Below, one piece after another: positions 52,480-61,233 of a DNA stretch of 64,000 nucleotides (its first letter is position 1; every line of letters starts with the position of its first letter). Location of the stretch: assembly GCA_002748265.1 (NCBI GenBank), contig PDRY01000013.1:62001-126000 (forward strand). The letters are read 5' to 3'. The translations under genes were made by a program, and so were the position numbers. The notes under the pieces are model-generated. The model did not search any database, was not told the DNA's origin, and worked only from the letters and a program-made list of their open reading frames with translations. This DNA comes from Rhodobacterales bacterium. GTDB taxonomy: Bacteria; Pseudomonadota; Alphaproteobacteria; Rhodobacterales; Rhodobacteraceae.

Positions 52480-53519
52480 GTAAAGCTCCTTTCGATTTCG
52501 ATGAGGCGCTGTTTGCGCCACAGCCCACCGCCATAGCCGGTGAGCGTGCCATCAGCGCCGATCACCCTGTGACAGGGGATGGCGATGGCGATCTGGTTGG
52601 CGCCGTTTGCCCGGGCCACGGCACGGCTGGCGCCCGGGCGGCCAAGCGCCTTTGCCAGATCTCCATAGCTGCGGGTCGCTCCGGCAGGGATGTCGCGCAG
52701 GGCGTTCCAGACTTCGCGGGTGAAGGGGCTGCCATGCAGTTGGAGCGGGGTGTCGAACCGGGCGCACTGCCCCGCGAAATAGGCGTCCAACTCGGCGCGG
52801 ATCTGATCGGTTGGGCGCTGCGGGCCAAGCGCGATGGCGTGGCCCGTCGTCTTACGCAGGCGCGCCAGTTCGGTGGGCAGGGCCTTGCGGTCCGCGAATT
52901 CCAACAGGTGCAGCCGGTGCGTACAGGAGACCGCGACCAGAGGCCCAAGCGGGCTTTCGATCCAGTCGGCCTTGAGCGGGGCATCCTTGGGCAAGGTGCC
53001 GGGCGCGACGCCGATCAACCGGGCAAAGGCGCTTCGGAACGCGGAGGGACTGTCGAACCCGGCGTCGAGCTGCGCGTCGATCACTTGGGCGCCCTGGGCC
53101 AGAGTGGTGAACCCCGCGCCCAGCCGCCTGAGCCGCGCCATTTCCAGGAAGCTGATCCCGAAATGACGTTTGAACGCGCGGCGGATGGTGGACGGATCGT
53201 GGCCCATCCGGCGCAGATCCGCTTCGCTCCAGCGGCGCAGCGGGTCTGCTTCGAGTGCCGCGATCAAGGGGGCGATCAGCGGCGCGCCCTCGGGGGTGAG
53301 CGGCGTGCAACGCTTGCAGGGGCGAAACCCCGCCTCGAGCGCGGCGGCTTGCGTGTCGAAAAAGCGGCAGTTGCTGCGTTTGGGTTTTCGGGCCGGGCAG
53401 GTCAGGCGGCAGAAAATGCCGGTGGAGGTCACGCCGACAAAGACGCGCCCTTCAAAGGCGGCATCGCGGGCAACAAGCGCGGCATAGAGTGTATCGTCAT
53501 CGGGCAGAAGGTTCAGCAT
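52476..53519 (-). CDS. ada: Bifunctional Ada: DNA methyl-transfer regulator and O6-methylguanine methyltransferase
   Basis: The 347-residue protein has an N-terminal zinc/methylphosphotriester domain with C37, C41, C68 and C71 (IFCRLTCPARKPKRSNC then RPCKRC). An AraC-type helix-turn-helix follows (about residues 95-175), then the alkyltransferase domain with the acceptor Cys in AIAIPCHRVIG near residue 318. It repairs alkylated DNA and activates the adaptive response once methylated. It heads a two-gene operon with the PEP mutase-like gene. Confidence 0.94.
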   Translation of the reverse strand: MLNLLPDDDTLYAALVARDAAFEGRVFVGVTSTGIFCRLTCPARKPKRSNCRFFDTQAAALEAGFRPCKRCTPLTPEGAPLIAPLIAALEADPLRRWSEADLRRMGHDPSTIRRAFKRHFGISFLEMARLRRLGAGFTTLAQGAQVIDAQLDAGFDSPSAFRSAFARLIGVAPGTLPKDAPLKADWIESPLGPLVAVSCTHRLHLLEFADRKALPTELARLRKTTGHAIALGPQRPTDQIRAELDAYFAGQCARFDTPLQLHGSPFTREVWNALRDIPAGATRSYGDLAKALGRPGASRAVARANGANQIAIAIPCHRVIGADGTLTGYGGGLWRKQRLIEIERSFT

Positions 53520-53575
53520 GGGGTCACGCTAACGGATCGGACGGGCACTGTGCGCCGAAAAACGGGCAGGAACAG

Positions 53576-53680
53576 AAAATCTGCAAAAACGTATATACAA
53601 TAGAATTACATTTGATATAGTTGCGCGTGTCGGGTGCGCTGCTTGCACCCGTTAAGAACTTGTATCGAAAGGAAGAGCAG
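53576..53680 (+). promoter_or_regulatory. AT-rich promoter/leader of the lysine-rich peptide gene
   Basis: Positions 53576-53625 form a sharply AT-rich stretch (TATATACAATAGAATT core) in an otherwise GC-rich region, followed by a 55-base leader ending in AAAGGAAG. Exact -35/-10 elements are ambiguous. Confidence 0.45.
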
Positions 53681-53800
53681 ATGGCCAAGAAAGCCAAAGT
53701 CAAAGCCCTGAAACAGGAAGTCGCTTCTCGCAAGAAGAAGGTGGCCCGTCAGGAAGCCAAGCTCAAGAAGGCCAAGAAGGCCCTCAAGAAAGCCGCCTGA
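53681..53800 (+). CDS. 39-residue lysine-rich heptad peptide
   Basis: A short gene with ATG 53681, a good AAAGGAAG ribosome site 5 bp upstream, and TGA at 53798. The product has 15 Lys, 10 Ala and 2 Arg, with only 2 Glu, so it is very basic. Val or Leu recurs at residues 7, 14, 21, 28 and 35, an exact seven-residue spacing suggesting an amphipathic, zipper-like helix. It resembles the Lys/Ala tails of H1-like nucleoid proteins, but no family is recognised. The AT-rich promoter and a following perfect hairpin indicate an independent, probably well-expressed transcript. RNA or DNA binding is inferred. Confidence 0.72.
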   Translation: MAKKAKVKALKQEVASRKKKVARQEAKLKKAKKALKKAA

Positions 53801-53810
53801 GTCAGGTGCA

Positions 53811-53836
53811 CCGGGGCCCAACCATCTGGGCCCCGG
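53811..53836. terminator. Hairpin between the peptide gene and the PuuB-like gene
   Basis: Perfect ten-base stem CCGGGGCCCA / TGGGCCCCGG with loop ACCATC, exactly filling the gap between two convergent genes. It has no T-run. Confidence 0.7.
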
Positions 53837-55132
53837 TCAAACCCCGAGACGATCGCGCATCGCGTACCAGGTCATGGCTGCGGTGAGCAAAGGCGCCCGC
53901 AACGCGGAGCCCCCTGGGAAACGCGGGGTCGGCAGGGACGCCATCAGATCGAACCGCTCTGACTGGCCCGCAATGGCCTCGGCGGCGATCTTGCCCGACA
54001 GCGCAGAGAGCGCGACGCCGTGGCCCGAGAACCCGCCCACCGATAGAACATCCCTGTCGACACGCATCACCAGCGGCAGCCGCGAGCGGGTGATGGACAG
54101 CGTTCCCCCCCAGACATGGCTGAAACGCGCGGCCCCAAGCTGTGGGAACAGGGCTACCATCCGCGCATGAAGCCGCGTCGCGATGTCCTTGGGAAACAGC
54201 GCGGAATAGCTTTCCCGCCCGCCAAACAGCAGGCGATTATCTTCGCTCAGTCGGAAGTAGTTCACGACGAATTTGCTGTCGGCCACGGCGATGTCGCGGG
54301 TGAGCACCGCGCGCGGGTCCGGCAGCGGCTCTGTCGCGCCGATGAAGCTGTTGATCGGCATGGATCGGGCCGAGACCCCGCGCGCCAGATCGGGCAGGTA
54401 TCCGTTTCCGGCGAGGATCACATGGTCTGCGCGCACGCTGCCATGCGCTGTGTGCAGCTCGGGCCCTTCCGTGAGCCGATGCACAGCGCTGTTTTCGAAC
54501 AGGTGCACCCCGGCAGCCTTTGCCGCGCGAGCCAGGCCCAGAACATAACGAAGCGGATGCAGATGCGCGGCGCCCTGATCGACGATCCCGCCCCGGTAGC
54601 GCGGGCTGCGGACGATCTGCTCAAAGCCCGGCGCGTCAAATGCGGTGATTTGCTCATAGCCGTAGCGTCGCGACAGATGCTCCGCTTCCTGGGCGAGCGC
54701 TTGCGCCTCGCGCGGCCCGTAGGCGCCATGTGCGCCCCCATCGCGCAGCCGCGCTTCGGGCGCGTGGCGGGCGACCTGCGCGCGGGTCAGCGCCTTGGCC
54801 TCTTCGGCCAGATCCCACAGGGCGCGCGCCGGGCCTTCGCCCATGGTCCGCTCCAACTCCTGTTGCCCGCGGTTGAAGCCGCTGCCGACCTGCCCGCCAT
54901 TGCGGCCCGAGGCGCCGAACCCCGCGCGATGCGCCTCTAGCACGGTGACGTCAAAGCCGCGTGCGCGCAGCTCCAAAGCGGCGGTCAACCCGGCATAGCC
55001 CGCGCCGACAATGCAGACATCGGTGCGCGTCGCGCCTTGCAGCGGTGGTGCGGGGGGCAGGGGCGTGGCCGTCTGAGCATACCAGCTGGGCGGATAGCAG
55101 CCGGGATCGTCATTGGCGAAAAGCGCCTTCAT
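53837..55132 (-). CDS. FAD-dependent amine oxidase, PuuB-like
   Basis: A 431-residue DAO-family flavoprotein. The FAD fold DVCIVGAGYAGLTAALELRARGFDVTVLEA (about residues 38-67) is followed by GFGASGRNGGQVGSGFN and, near the C-terminus, LSVGGFSGHGVALSALSGK. This wording matches gamma-glutamylputrescine oxidases. It overlaps the glutamine-synthetase-like gene by one base (TGATG), pairing like PuuA and PuuB in glutamylated polyamine breakdown. Other amine substrates are possible. Confidence 0.88.
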   Translation of the reverse strand: MKALFANDDPGCYPPSWYAQTATPLPPAPPLQGATRTDVCIVGAGYAGLTAALELRARGFDVTVLEAHRAGFGASGRNGGQVGSGFNRGQQELERTMGEGPARALWDLAEEAKALTRAQVARHAPEARLRDGGAHGAYGPREAQALAQEAEHLSRRYGYEQITAFDAPGFEQIVRSPRYRGGIVDQGAAHLHPLRYVLGLARAAKAAGVHLFENSAVHRLTEGPELHTAHGSVRADHVILAGNGYLPDLARGVSARSMPINSFIGATEPLPDPRAVLTRDIAVADSKFVVNYFRLSEDNRLLFGGRESYSALFPKDIATRLHARMVALFPQLGAARFSHVWGGTLSITRSRLPLVMRVDRDVLSVGGFSGHGVALSALSGKIAAEAIAGQSERFDLMASLPTPRFPGGSALRAPLLTAAMTWYAMRDRLGV

Positions 55133-56484
55133 CAGACGTTTAGCATGAGATGCTCACGCTCCCACGGGCTGATAACCTGAAGGAATTCGGTGTATTCGGC
55201 GCGTTTCACCGCGCTGTAGACGCGGGCGAATTCCGGGTGCAGCGCATCGTGCAACGCCTCATCCGCATCAAACAGATCAAGCGCGTCGAACAGGCCCTGG
55301 GGCACTTCGCTTTCGGCCTCATAGGCGTCGCCTTCGCAAGGGGCCGAAGGCCCGTCCTGCGCGATGAGGCCGAGATAGCCGCAAGCCAGCGATGCCGCGA
55401 TCCCCAGATAGGGGTTGCAGTCCATCCCGGCGATGCGGTTCTCCACCCGCCGCGCCTCGGGCGAGGAGACCGGCACGCGCAGCCCAACGGTGCGGTTGTC
55501 CGTGCCCCATTGCAGGTTCACGGGGGCGGCGTGATCTCTCACGTAGCGGCGGTAGCTGTTCACATAGGGGGCCAACATGGCGACCGCCGAAGGCATGTGG
55601 CGCTGCATCCCGCCGATAAAGTGCCCAAAGGCAGGCGTCTGGGCGCCTGTTTTTGTCGAGAACAGGGTGCGCCCCTGAGCGTCCAGAACCGAATGGTGAA
55701 TGTGCATCGCGCTGCCCGGCTCACCCTCGATCGGCTTGGCCATGAAGGTTGCGAAGGCGTCATGGCGCAGCGCCGCTTCGCGGATCAGCCGTTTGAAGAA
55801 GAACACCTCATCGGCCAACCGGAGAGGGTCTCCGTGGCGCAGGTTGATTTCGACCTGGCCTGCGCCCCCTTCTTGGGTGATGCCGTCGATCTCAAATCCC
55901 ATGGCGTCTGCGAAGCTGTAGATGTCGTCGATCACGGCGCCGTATTCATCGACGGCCGCGATCGAATAGGCCTGCCGGGCGGCCGCGGGGCGGCCCGTGC
56001 GCCCCATCATGGGCGCGATGGGCAGCGCCGGGTCGAGATTGCGCGCGGTCAGGTAGAACTCCATCTCGGGCGCCACCACAGGGGTAAGCCCGCGCGCTTC
56101 GAACAGTCCGATAACCCGGCGCAGCACATTGCGCGGCGCAAGGTGGACCGGCGTTCCGTCCTGATCGAACGCGTCATGAATGATCTGGAGCGTGCCCTCA
56201 GAGGTCCAGGGTGCGGCGACGGCGGTGCTAAGATCGGGGACCAGCACCATGTCGGGTTCGGTGTAGCCAAGGCCTTCGATCTCGGTCCAGCCGCCGGTGA
56301 TGGTCTGGTAGAAGATCGAATTGGGAAGGTGGAACTGACGCTGGTTCGCGAATTTCGACGCCGGCATGGCTTTGCCGCGCGCGATCCCGGGCAGGTCCGC
56401 GATCAGGCATTCGACCTCGTCGATGCCGCGCCGGGCGATATGCTCTCGCGCGGCGTCTGGCAGGTCATCTATCCAGTGTGTCAT
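55132..56484 (-). CDS. Glutamine-synthetase-family gamma-glutamylamine ligase, PuuA-like
   Basis: The 450-residue protein has GS fold motifs: VVAPEMEFYLT (metal-binding Glu), GAGQVEINLRHGDPL, GSAMHIHHSVLD, the ATP-binding NSYRRYV and DNRTVGLRVP. A short N-terminal domain ends in IADLPGIARGKAMPASKF. Length and motif variants place it with PuuA/GlnA3-type ligases glutamylating putrescine or related amines rather than ammonia assimilation. An Lrp-type regulator lies 154 bp upstream on the same strand; that gap shows no other gene. Confidence 0.88.
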   Translation of the reverse strand: MTHWIDDLPDAAREHIARRGIDEVECLIADLPGIARGKAMPASKFANQRQFHLPNSIFYQTITGGWTEIEGLGYTEPDMVLVPDLSTAVAAPWTSEGTLQIIHDAFDQDGTPVHLAPRNVLRRVIGLFEARGLTPVVAPEMEFYLTARNLDPALPIAPMMGRTGRPAAARQAYSIAAVDEYGAVIDDIYSFADAMGFEIDGITQEGGAGQVEINLRHGDPLRLADEVFFFKRLIREAALRHDAFATFMAKPIEGEPGSAMHIHHSVLDAQGRTLFSTKTGAQTPAFGHFIGGMQRHMPSAVAMLAPYVNSYRRYVRDHAAPVNLQWGTDNRTVGLRVPVSSPEARRVENRIAGMDCNPYLGIAASLACGYLGLIAQDGPSAPCEGDAYEAESEVPQGLFDALDLFDADEALHDALHPEFARVYSAVKRAEYTEFLQVISPWEREHLMLNV

Positions 56485-56638
56485 TGGAATACGCCATGGA
56501 TGCTGGAGCGGAGGAGGAGAGATGTCAAAGGCATGATGCACCTGTAAGAGACTGCATGGAAAAATACGCTCGCCACCGGGTCCGGGCAAGAAATCTACTC
56601 ATCTTTCTTTGTGATGTCTTGAGAATGCTCTGCGCGGC

Positions 56639-57103
56639 TCAGCCCGTGACCGGCAGGGGCGCGTCGGCCTTGAGTTGATCCATGACGATCTGGCTTTGCA
56701 CACGGGCCACGGCGGGATGGGCGAGCAGCTCTTCGTGGATCAGCCGGTGCAGCGCCTTAAGATCCGCGCACCAGATCCGGAGCAGGTAATCCGCCTCGCC
56801 GGTCATGGTCCAAGCGCTGACCACCTCGTCATGCCGGGCGATCATGGCGGCGAAGCTACGCGCGACCTCCGCGCCATGTTCGGCGAGCTGGACCTGAACG
56901 AAAGCCTGCACGGCGAGCCCCAGATATTCCGGATCCAGTTGGGCCGCGACGCGGGTGATCACGTTGGCGTCCTCAAGCCGCTGGCGTCGTCGTCCGGCTT
57001 GGCTCGCAGAAAGGGCCAAGCGCTCGCCCAGCTCCGACGAGGTGAGCCGCGCATCGCGTTGTAGCAGGGTGAGAATTCGGCGATCTGTCTTGTCGAGCTC
57101 CAT
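56639..57103 (-). CDS. Lrp/AsnC-family transcriptional regulator
   Basis: A 154-residue regulator from ATG 57103, where MELDKTDRRILTLLQRDARLTSSELGERLALSASQAGRRRQRLE gives the Lrp helix-turn-helix. The C-terminal RAM ligand domain follows, with EVVSAWTMTGEADYLLRIW. The frame extends further upstream, but those codons lie in the divergent promoter. It is divergent from hpd, with dyads between, so control of aromatic amino acid degradation is likely. Confidence 0.93.
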   Translation of the reverse strand: MELDKTDRRILTLLQRDARLTSSELGERLALSASQAGRRRQRLEDANVITRVAAQLDPEYLGLAVQAFVQVQLAEHGAEVARSFAAMIARHDEVVSAWTMTGEADYLLRIWCADLKALHRLIHEELLAHPAVARVQSQIVMDQLKADAPLPVTG

Positions 57104-57113
57104 GCGGAAAATA

Positions 57114-57137
57114 TGCACCAATAGTTTCCTGGGTGCA
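57114..57137. promoter_or_regulatory. Inverted repeat in the lrp-hpd promoter
   Basis: TGCACC (57114-57119) and GGTGCA (57132-57137) form an exact six-base dyad with a 12-bp spacer, a spacing typical of Lrp-family operators. A second dyad, TCGTG-TCGG-CACGA, lies at 57157-57170. Confidence 0.5.
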
Positions 57138-57237
57138 ATTCTGGCGCGCCCTGTGGTCGTGTCGGCACGAACTATGCGCAAATTCACTCTGCCGGATGCG
57201 CTAATATGTCGCAAATCAACGCATCAAGGAGTTTCTC

Positions 57238-58332
57238 ATGGGCCCGTTCCCGCACAACGCCCCCCCCGCCACGATCACCGAAGAAAACCCGGCCGGAACC
57301 GATGGGTTCGAGTTCGTAGAGTTCGCCCACCCAGAGCCCGAGAAACTGCGCGATCTGTTTGGGCAGATGGGCTTCGTCCATGTTGCGACTCACAAAACGA
57401 AGGACGTTCAGGTCTGGCAGCAGGGCGATGTGACCTATCTCATCAACAATGAGCCCGGAACCCATGGGGTCGATTTCGTCCAAAAACACGGCCCATGCGC
57501 ACCTTCGATGGGGTGGCGGGTCGTGGATGCCGCGCATGCCTTGCGTCATGCCGTCGCCAATGGCGCGGAAGAATACACCGGCACCAAGACCATGGACCGC
57601 CCGGCGATCATCGGGATCGGCGGGAGCTTGATCTACTTCATCGACGATGCCCGCGAGACATCGCCCTACAACGATGAGTTCAACTGGATCCATGACGCCC
57701 ACCCGTCGGGCGAAGGCTTCTACTATCTCGATCACCTGACCCACAATGTTCATAAGGGGAACATGGATGTGTGGTTCAAATTCTATGGCGATATCTTCAA
57801 CTTTAGGGAAATCCGCTTTTTCGACATTCAGGGCAAGTTCACCGGGCTTTTCTCGCGAGCTTTGACGTCGCCTTGTGGTCGCATCCGTATCCCGATCAAC
57901 GAAGATCGAGGTGAGACCGGCCAGATCGTAGAATACCTGAAGCGCTACAATGGGGAAGGCATTCAGCATATCGCAGTGGGCACCGACGATATTTACGGAT
58001 CTGTCGACGCGATTGCCGATCGGGGCATCAAGTTCATGCCCAAGCCGCCGATGACCTATTACGAGATGTCGCGAGCGCGCGTGAAGGATCACGAAGAGCC
58101 GCTGGAGGCCATGGAGAAGCATGGCATCCTGATCGACGGCGAGGGGGTCGTCGGTGGCGGTGAGACACGCATCCTTCTGCAGATCTTCTCGAAGACCGTG
58201 ATCGGCCCGATTTTCTTCGAGTTTATCCAACGCAAGGGTGATGACGGGTTCGGAGAAGGCAATTTCAAAGCGCTGTTCGAAAGCATCGAAGCCGATCAGA
58301 TTGAGCGCGGCGTTCTGAAGGCCGATGCGTAA
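57238..58332 (+). CDS. hpd: 4-Hydroxyphenylpyruvate dioxygenase
   Basis: The 364-residue non-haem iron enzyme converts 4-hydroxyphenylpyruvate to homogentisate in tyrosine breakdown. The three iron ligands are visible: H166 (YYLDHLTHNV), H244 (GIQHIAVGT) and E328 (PIFFEFIQRKG). The N-terminal vicinal-oxygen-chelate domain is degenerate, as usual. ATG 57238 follows CAAGGAG. Downstream homogentisate genes are not in the window. Confidence 0.97.
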   Translation: MGPFPHNAPPATITEENPAGTDGFEFVEFAHPEPEKLRDLFGQMGFVHVATHKTKDVQVWQQGDVTYLINNEPGTHGVDFVQKHGPCAPSMGWRVVDAAHALRHAVANGAEEYTGTKTMDRPAIIGIGGSLIYFIDDARETSPYNDEFNWIHDAHPSGEGFYYLDHLTHNVHKGNMDVWFKFYGDIFNFREIRFFDIQGKFTGLFSRALTSPCGRIRIPINEDRGETGQIVEYLKRYNGEGIQHIAVGTDDIYGSVDAIADRGIKFMPKPPMTYYEMSRARVKDHEEPLEAMEKHGILIDGEGVVGGGETRILLQIFSKTVIGPIFFEFIQRKGDDGFGEGNFKALFESIEADQIERGVLKADA

Positions 58333-58360
58333 CCGCTGACGCCATAATCGGATAAAACAG

Positions 58361-58395
58361 GAGAGGGGGCCAGGCCGGGTCTGTGGCCCCCTCTC
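58361..58395. terminator. Hairpin between hpd and the chemoreceptor gene
   Basis: Perfect 12-base stem GAGAGGGGGCCA / TGGCCCCCTCTC with an 11-base loop, between convergent genes. It lacks a clear T-run. Confidence 0.6.
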
Positions 58396-58401
58396 ACCGG
58401 A

Positions 58402-60429
58402 TTAGGCTGCGTTTGCAGTCCGGTTCTTCTCGGGAGGCGATATGCTGAACCGATCCACCGAGGAGAGCAGATGGCGCGCGTCTTCGCCAAGGCTGCGCGT
58501 CGCTTCATACATGTCCCGCGACTGCTCCGCCGTGCGTTGGGTCGCGGTGTCAATGGAGGAGACCGCGTTGTTGATCTCCTCGATTGCGGAGCTTTGTTCG
58601 CGCGAGGAAACGGAGATGTTGTCGATCTGCCCTGTGATGTTGCGCACGGCCCCCAACACATTCTCGAGCGCGGTGCGCGTCTTCTGGACGAGATCGACGC
58701 CGCTTTTCACCTGATCGGCGCCTTCTCCGATGAGCTTCGAGATTTCCTGTGCGGCGTCGGACGACCGTTGTGCCAGCACGCCGACTTCGGAGGCCACGAC
58801 GGCGAAGCCGCGTCCCGCATCGCCTGCTCGCGCGGCTTCGACGCTCGCGTTGAGGGCAAGAAGGTTGGTCTGGAACGCGATTTCATCAATCATGGTGATG
58901 ATGCTGGAAATGGAACTTGACGAGCTTTCGATGCCTTCCATCGCCGTCACGACGTCCTTCACCATCTCCCCACACACCTCGGCTTCGCTCCCGGCGGATC
59001 GGGTGAAGGTCGCGATCTCCTGGGCACCGGACGCCATTTCCCGCACGGTGCTGGTCATCTGTTCGAGTGCGGCGGCGGTCTGTTCGATCGCGGCGGCGTT
59101 CTTCTCGCTTTCGGTGGAGATCTGGACCGACACGCGATCCAACGCGCCGATCTGACTGTCGATGCTGTGCGAAACGCCAATCACCTCGTGCATCGCAGAG
59201 GACAGATGCGCGACGGCTTCATTGAAGTCGCGGCGCAGCTGTTCGTAGTCTTCCGCAAGCTCGTGATCGAGCGTGTTCGACAGATCTCCGCGGCAGAGCG
59301 CAGCAAGCCCGCGGGCCAGTTCATCGACGGCTTTGGCCTGCTCGGTTATCTTCTGCTCCGCTTCGCGAGCGGCGGCCTCCGCCATCTCGCGCTTTTCGGT
59401 GTCAGCCTCTTGGCGGGCCCGCTCATTGGCTCGCTCAATCTCCAGGGCCTTCTGCTCGAGCTTCCGGCGCTCTTCTTCGGCGGCCAGCTCGATTGCGCGT
59501 TTTTCGTCTTGTGCGCGTTGTTCTGCGGCGTGCTGTTCGGCCTCCTGACGGCGGCGCTCCTCGTCGGCGCGGCGTTCGCGCTCTCTCTCTTCGACGAGCC
59601 GCTTCTTCTCCTGCTCCTGCATCTCGGTCCGTTCGATCATGCCCAGTCGAAACACATCGAGCGCGTCAGAGATCTTACCGAACAGGTTGGGGACCCCGCG
59701 ATAGGGCACGGTGCTTTCTGTATCGCCATCGGACAGGGCGCTCATGCGGTCGGTCAGAGACTTGAGCGGAGCGCTGATTGCGTAGGAGATCAGGGCCGCG
59801 ACGATCAGCATCACAACACCAAGCCCGATCATGGTGAGGGTTAGATCGCGCCTGCCAGAGGCTTCGGCGGCTTCGATGTCGGTCAGGTAGGCGCCGGTGC
59901 CGATGATCCAGTCCCATGGGGCAAAGGGTTGCACTACTGCGATCTTCGCGAACGGTTCTGCGTCGGCGGGCTGACCTGGCTTGGACCAGTGATAGGTGAC
60001 GGTGCCAGGGGTGCCGTCTTTCACGCTCTCCACCATCTCGCGGAAGATGTAGACGCCGTGGCTGTCCTGAAGATCGTAGAAGCTCTTCCCTTCGAGGGAC
60101 GTATCCGCGCCATGGGCGATCATCATATGGCTGGTGTCGTTCACCCAGAAATAGTTGTTGCCCTGATACTGCAACGACGCGATCTGCCGAGATGCGCGTG
60201 CCTGTGCATCTTCGACGGAGATTTCGCCCCGCTCCGCCTGCGCGTGGTAGAGCCGCGCGATGGAGAGCGCAGAGTCCGTAAGATGCGTGAGCTCTGCTTC
60301 CTTGAGCTCAAACGCATGGCTTTGGAAGATTCGGGTTGCGCTGATCTTCATCGCCAAAAGGCCAAAGAGCGCGATGGCGACGAGGGCGGCAAGTCGGCCG
60401 ACCACGCCCAGTTTTCTGAGGTGCTGCAT
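58402..60429 (-). CDS. Methyl-accepting chemotaxis protein with Cache sensor
   Basis: A 675-residue receptor. Membrane helix 1 spans about residues 8-27. A periplasmic single-Cache domain (about 30-195) includes [17 protein letters not shown] and [12 protein letters not shown], and helix 2 is about 197-219. A HAMP region leads into a highly charged Glu/Arg/Lys-rich helix (about 266-366), then a second HAMP-like segment. The signalling hairpin has the conserved tip [23 protein letters not shown], with [11 protein letters not shown] after it. No C-terminal CheR-binding pentapeptide is seen. A full CtrA motif lies 52 bp upstream. Confidence 0.94.
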   Translation of the reverse strand: MQHLRKLGVVGRLAALVAIALFGLLAMKISATRIFQSHAFELKEAELTHLTDSALSIARLYHAQAERGEISVEDAQARASRQIASLQYQGNNYFWVNDTSHMMIAHGADTSLEGKSFYDLQDSHGVYIFREMVESVKDGTPGTVTYHWSKPGQPADAEPFAKIAVVQPFAPWDWIIGTGAYLTDIEAAEASGRRDLTLTMIGLGVVMLIVAALISYAISAPLKSLTDRMSALSDGDTESTVPYRGVPNLFGKISDALDVFRLGMIERTEMQEQEKKRLVEERERERRADEERRRQEAEQHAAEQRAQDEKRAIELAAEEERRKLEQKALEIERANERARQEADTEKREMAEAAAREAEQKITEQAKAVDELARGLAALCRGDLSNTLDHELAEDYEQLRRDFNEAVAHLSSAMHEVIGVSHSIDSQIGALDRVSVQISTESEKNAAAIEQTAAALEQMTSTVREMASGAQEIATFTRSAGSEAEVCGEMVKDVVTAMEGIESSSSSISSIITMIDEIAFQTNLLALNASVEAARAGDAGRGFAVVASEVGVLAQRSSDAAQEISKLIGEGADQVKSGVDLVQKTRTALENVLGAVRNITGQIDNISVSSREQSSAIEEINNAVSSIDTATQRTAEQSRDMYEATRSLGEDARHLLSSVDRFSISPPEKNRTANAA

Positions 60430-60480
60430 GGAATGTGCCCGCTGCTATGTGTGTCTTGTCCCCCGATAGCAGCCGGTGCG

Positions 60481-60495
60481 TTAAAGCGCGTTTAA
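60481..60495. promoter_or_regulatory. CtrA-type site upstream of the chemoreceptor
   Basis: TTAA-AGCGCGT-TTAA exactly matches TTAA-N7-TTAA and reads the same way on both strands. It is in the 90-bp promoter, 52-66 bp before the chemoreceptor ATG. Confidence 0.6.
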
Positions 60496-60519
60496 TGCCG
60501 CAGCAGAACACAGAGCGAC

Positions 60520-61233
60520 TCACATCGCGGGGGCGCAGCCCGCCTCGCATGCCCCAAGCGCGCGGACCCAAGGAAGAAGCGCGGGGCCAAGCGTCTGCGT
60601 GATCTGCTCCACCCCGCGCGCGTTGGGGTGGATGCCGTCGGGCTGGATGAGGGATGCCATCTCCGCACCGTCCGTCCCGAGGGCGCTGAACAGGGACGGC
60701 AGCAGTGGAATGCCGTGCTTTTCCGCCAGATCCGGATAGAGACTGTCGAACGCCTCCTTGTAGTCGGGGCCGTAATTCCCAAGAGATTCCATGGGGATGA
60801 GGGCGGCAGGAACGTCGGCGTCGCGCGCGCGTTGCAAGATGCCATCCAGATTGGCCCGGGTCAGATCCGGATCGAGCCCCCGCAGCAAATCATTTCCGCC
60901 GAGCGCGACGATCACGCCATCGACCTCCGGCGTCAGGGTCCAGTCGATCCGCGATAGCCCCCCGGCACTGGTGTCCCCGGAAACGCCTGCATTGATAAGC
61001 GTAACGGTTGCTCCGGCGTTGACCAGCCAGCGTTCCAATTGGGGCACGAGCCCGTCATCGGGGCGCAGCCCGTAGCCTTGGATCAGGCTGTCGCCCAGAG
61101 TGGCGATCGTGATGTCTTCGGCGCGCGCGGCGCCAGTGAGCGCCATCAGCAGCATCGCCGCCTTGCCCGCTCGCGTAACGCCCCCATATCCAAGGATAAC
61201 TGCAGTCCGCACCCTCCCAAGGAGCCATCTCAT
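60520..61233 (-). CDS. tesA: SGNH-family arylesterase / lysophospholipase (TesA-like)
   Basis: The 237-residue exported esterase has block I TLGDSLIQGYGL with nucleophile Ser, block II INAGVSGDTSAGG, block III VALGGNDLLRG and the C-terminal DGIHPNARG with Asp and His. The signal peptide ends GAARA-ED. The start is uncertain: ATG 61233 would overlap the divergent ATPase start codon by two bases, and GTG 61212 is an alternative. The divergent pairing with a YbbA-type ATPase matches the tesA-ybbAP arrangement of enterobacteria. Confidence 0.9.
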   Translation of the reverse strand: MRWLLGRVRTAVILGYGGVTRAGKAAMLLMALTGAARAEDITIATLGDSLIQGYGLRPDDGLVPQLERWLVNAGATVTLINAGVSGDTSAGGLSRIDWTLTPEVDGVIVALGGNDLLRGLDPDLTRANLDGILQRARDADVPAALIPMESLGNYGPDYKEAFDSLYPDLAEKHGIPLLPSLFSALGTDGAEMASLIQPDGIHPNARGVEQITQTLGPALLPWVRALGACEAGCAPAM

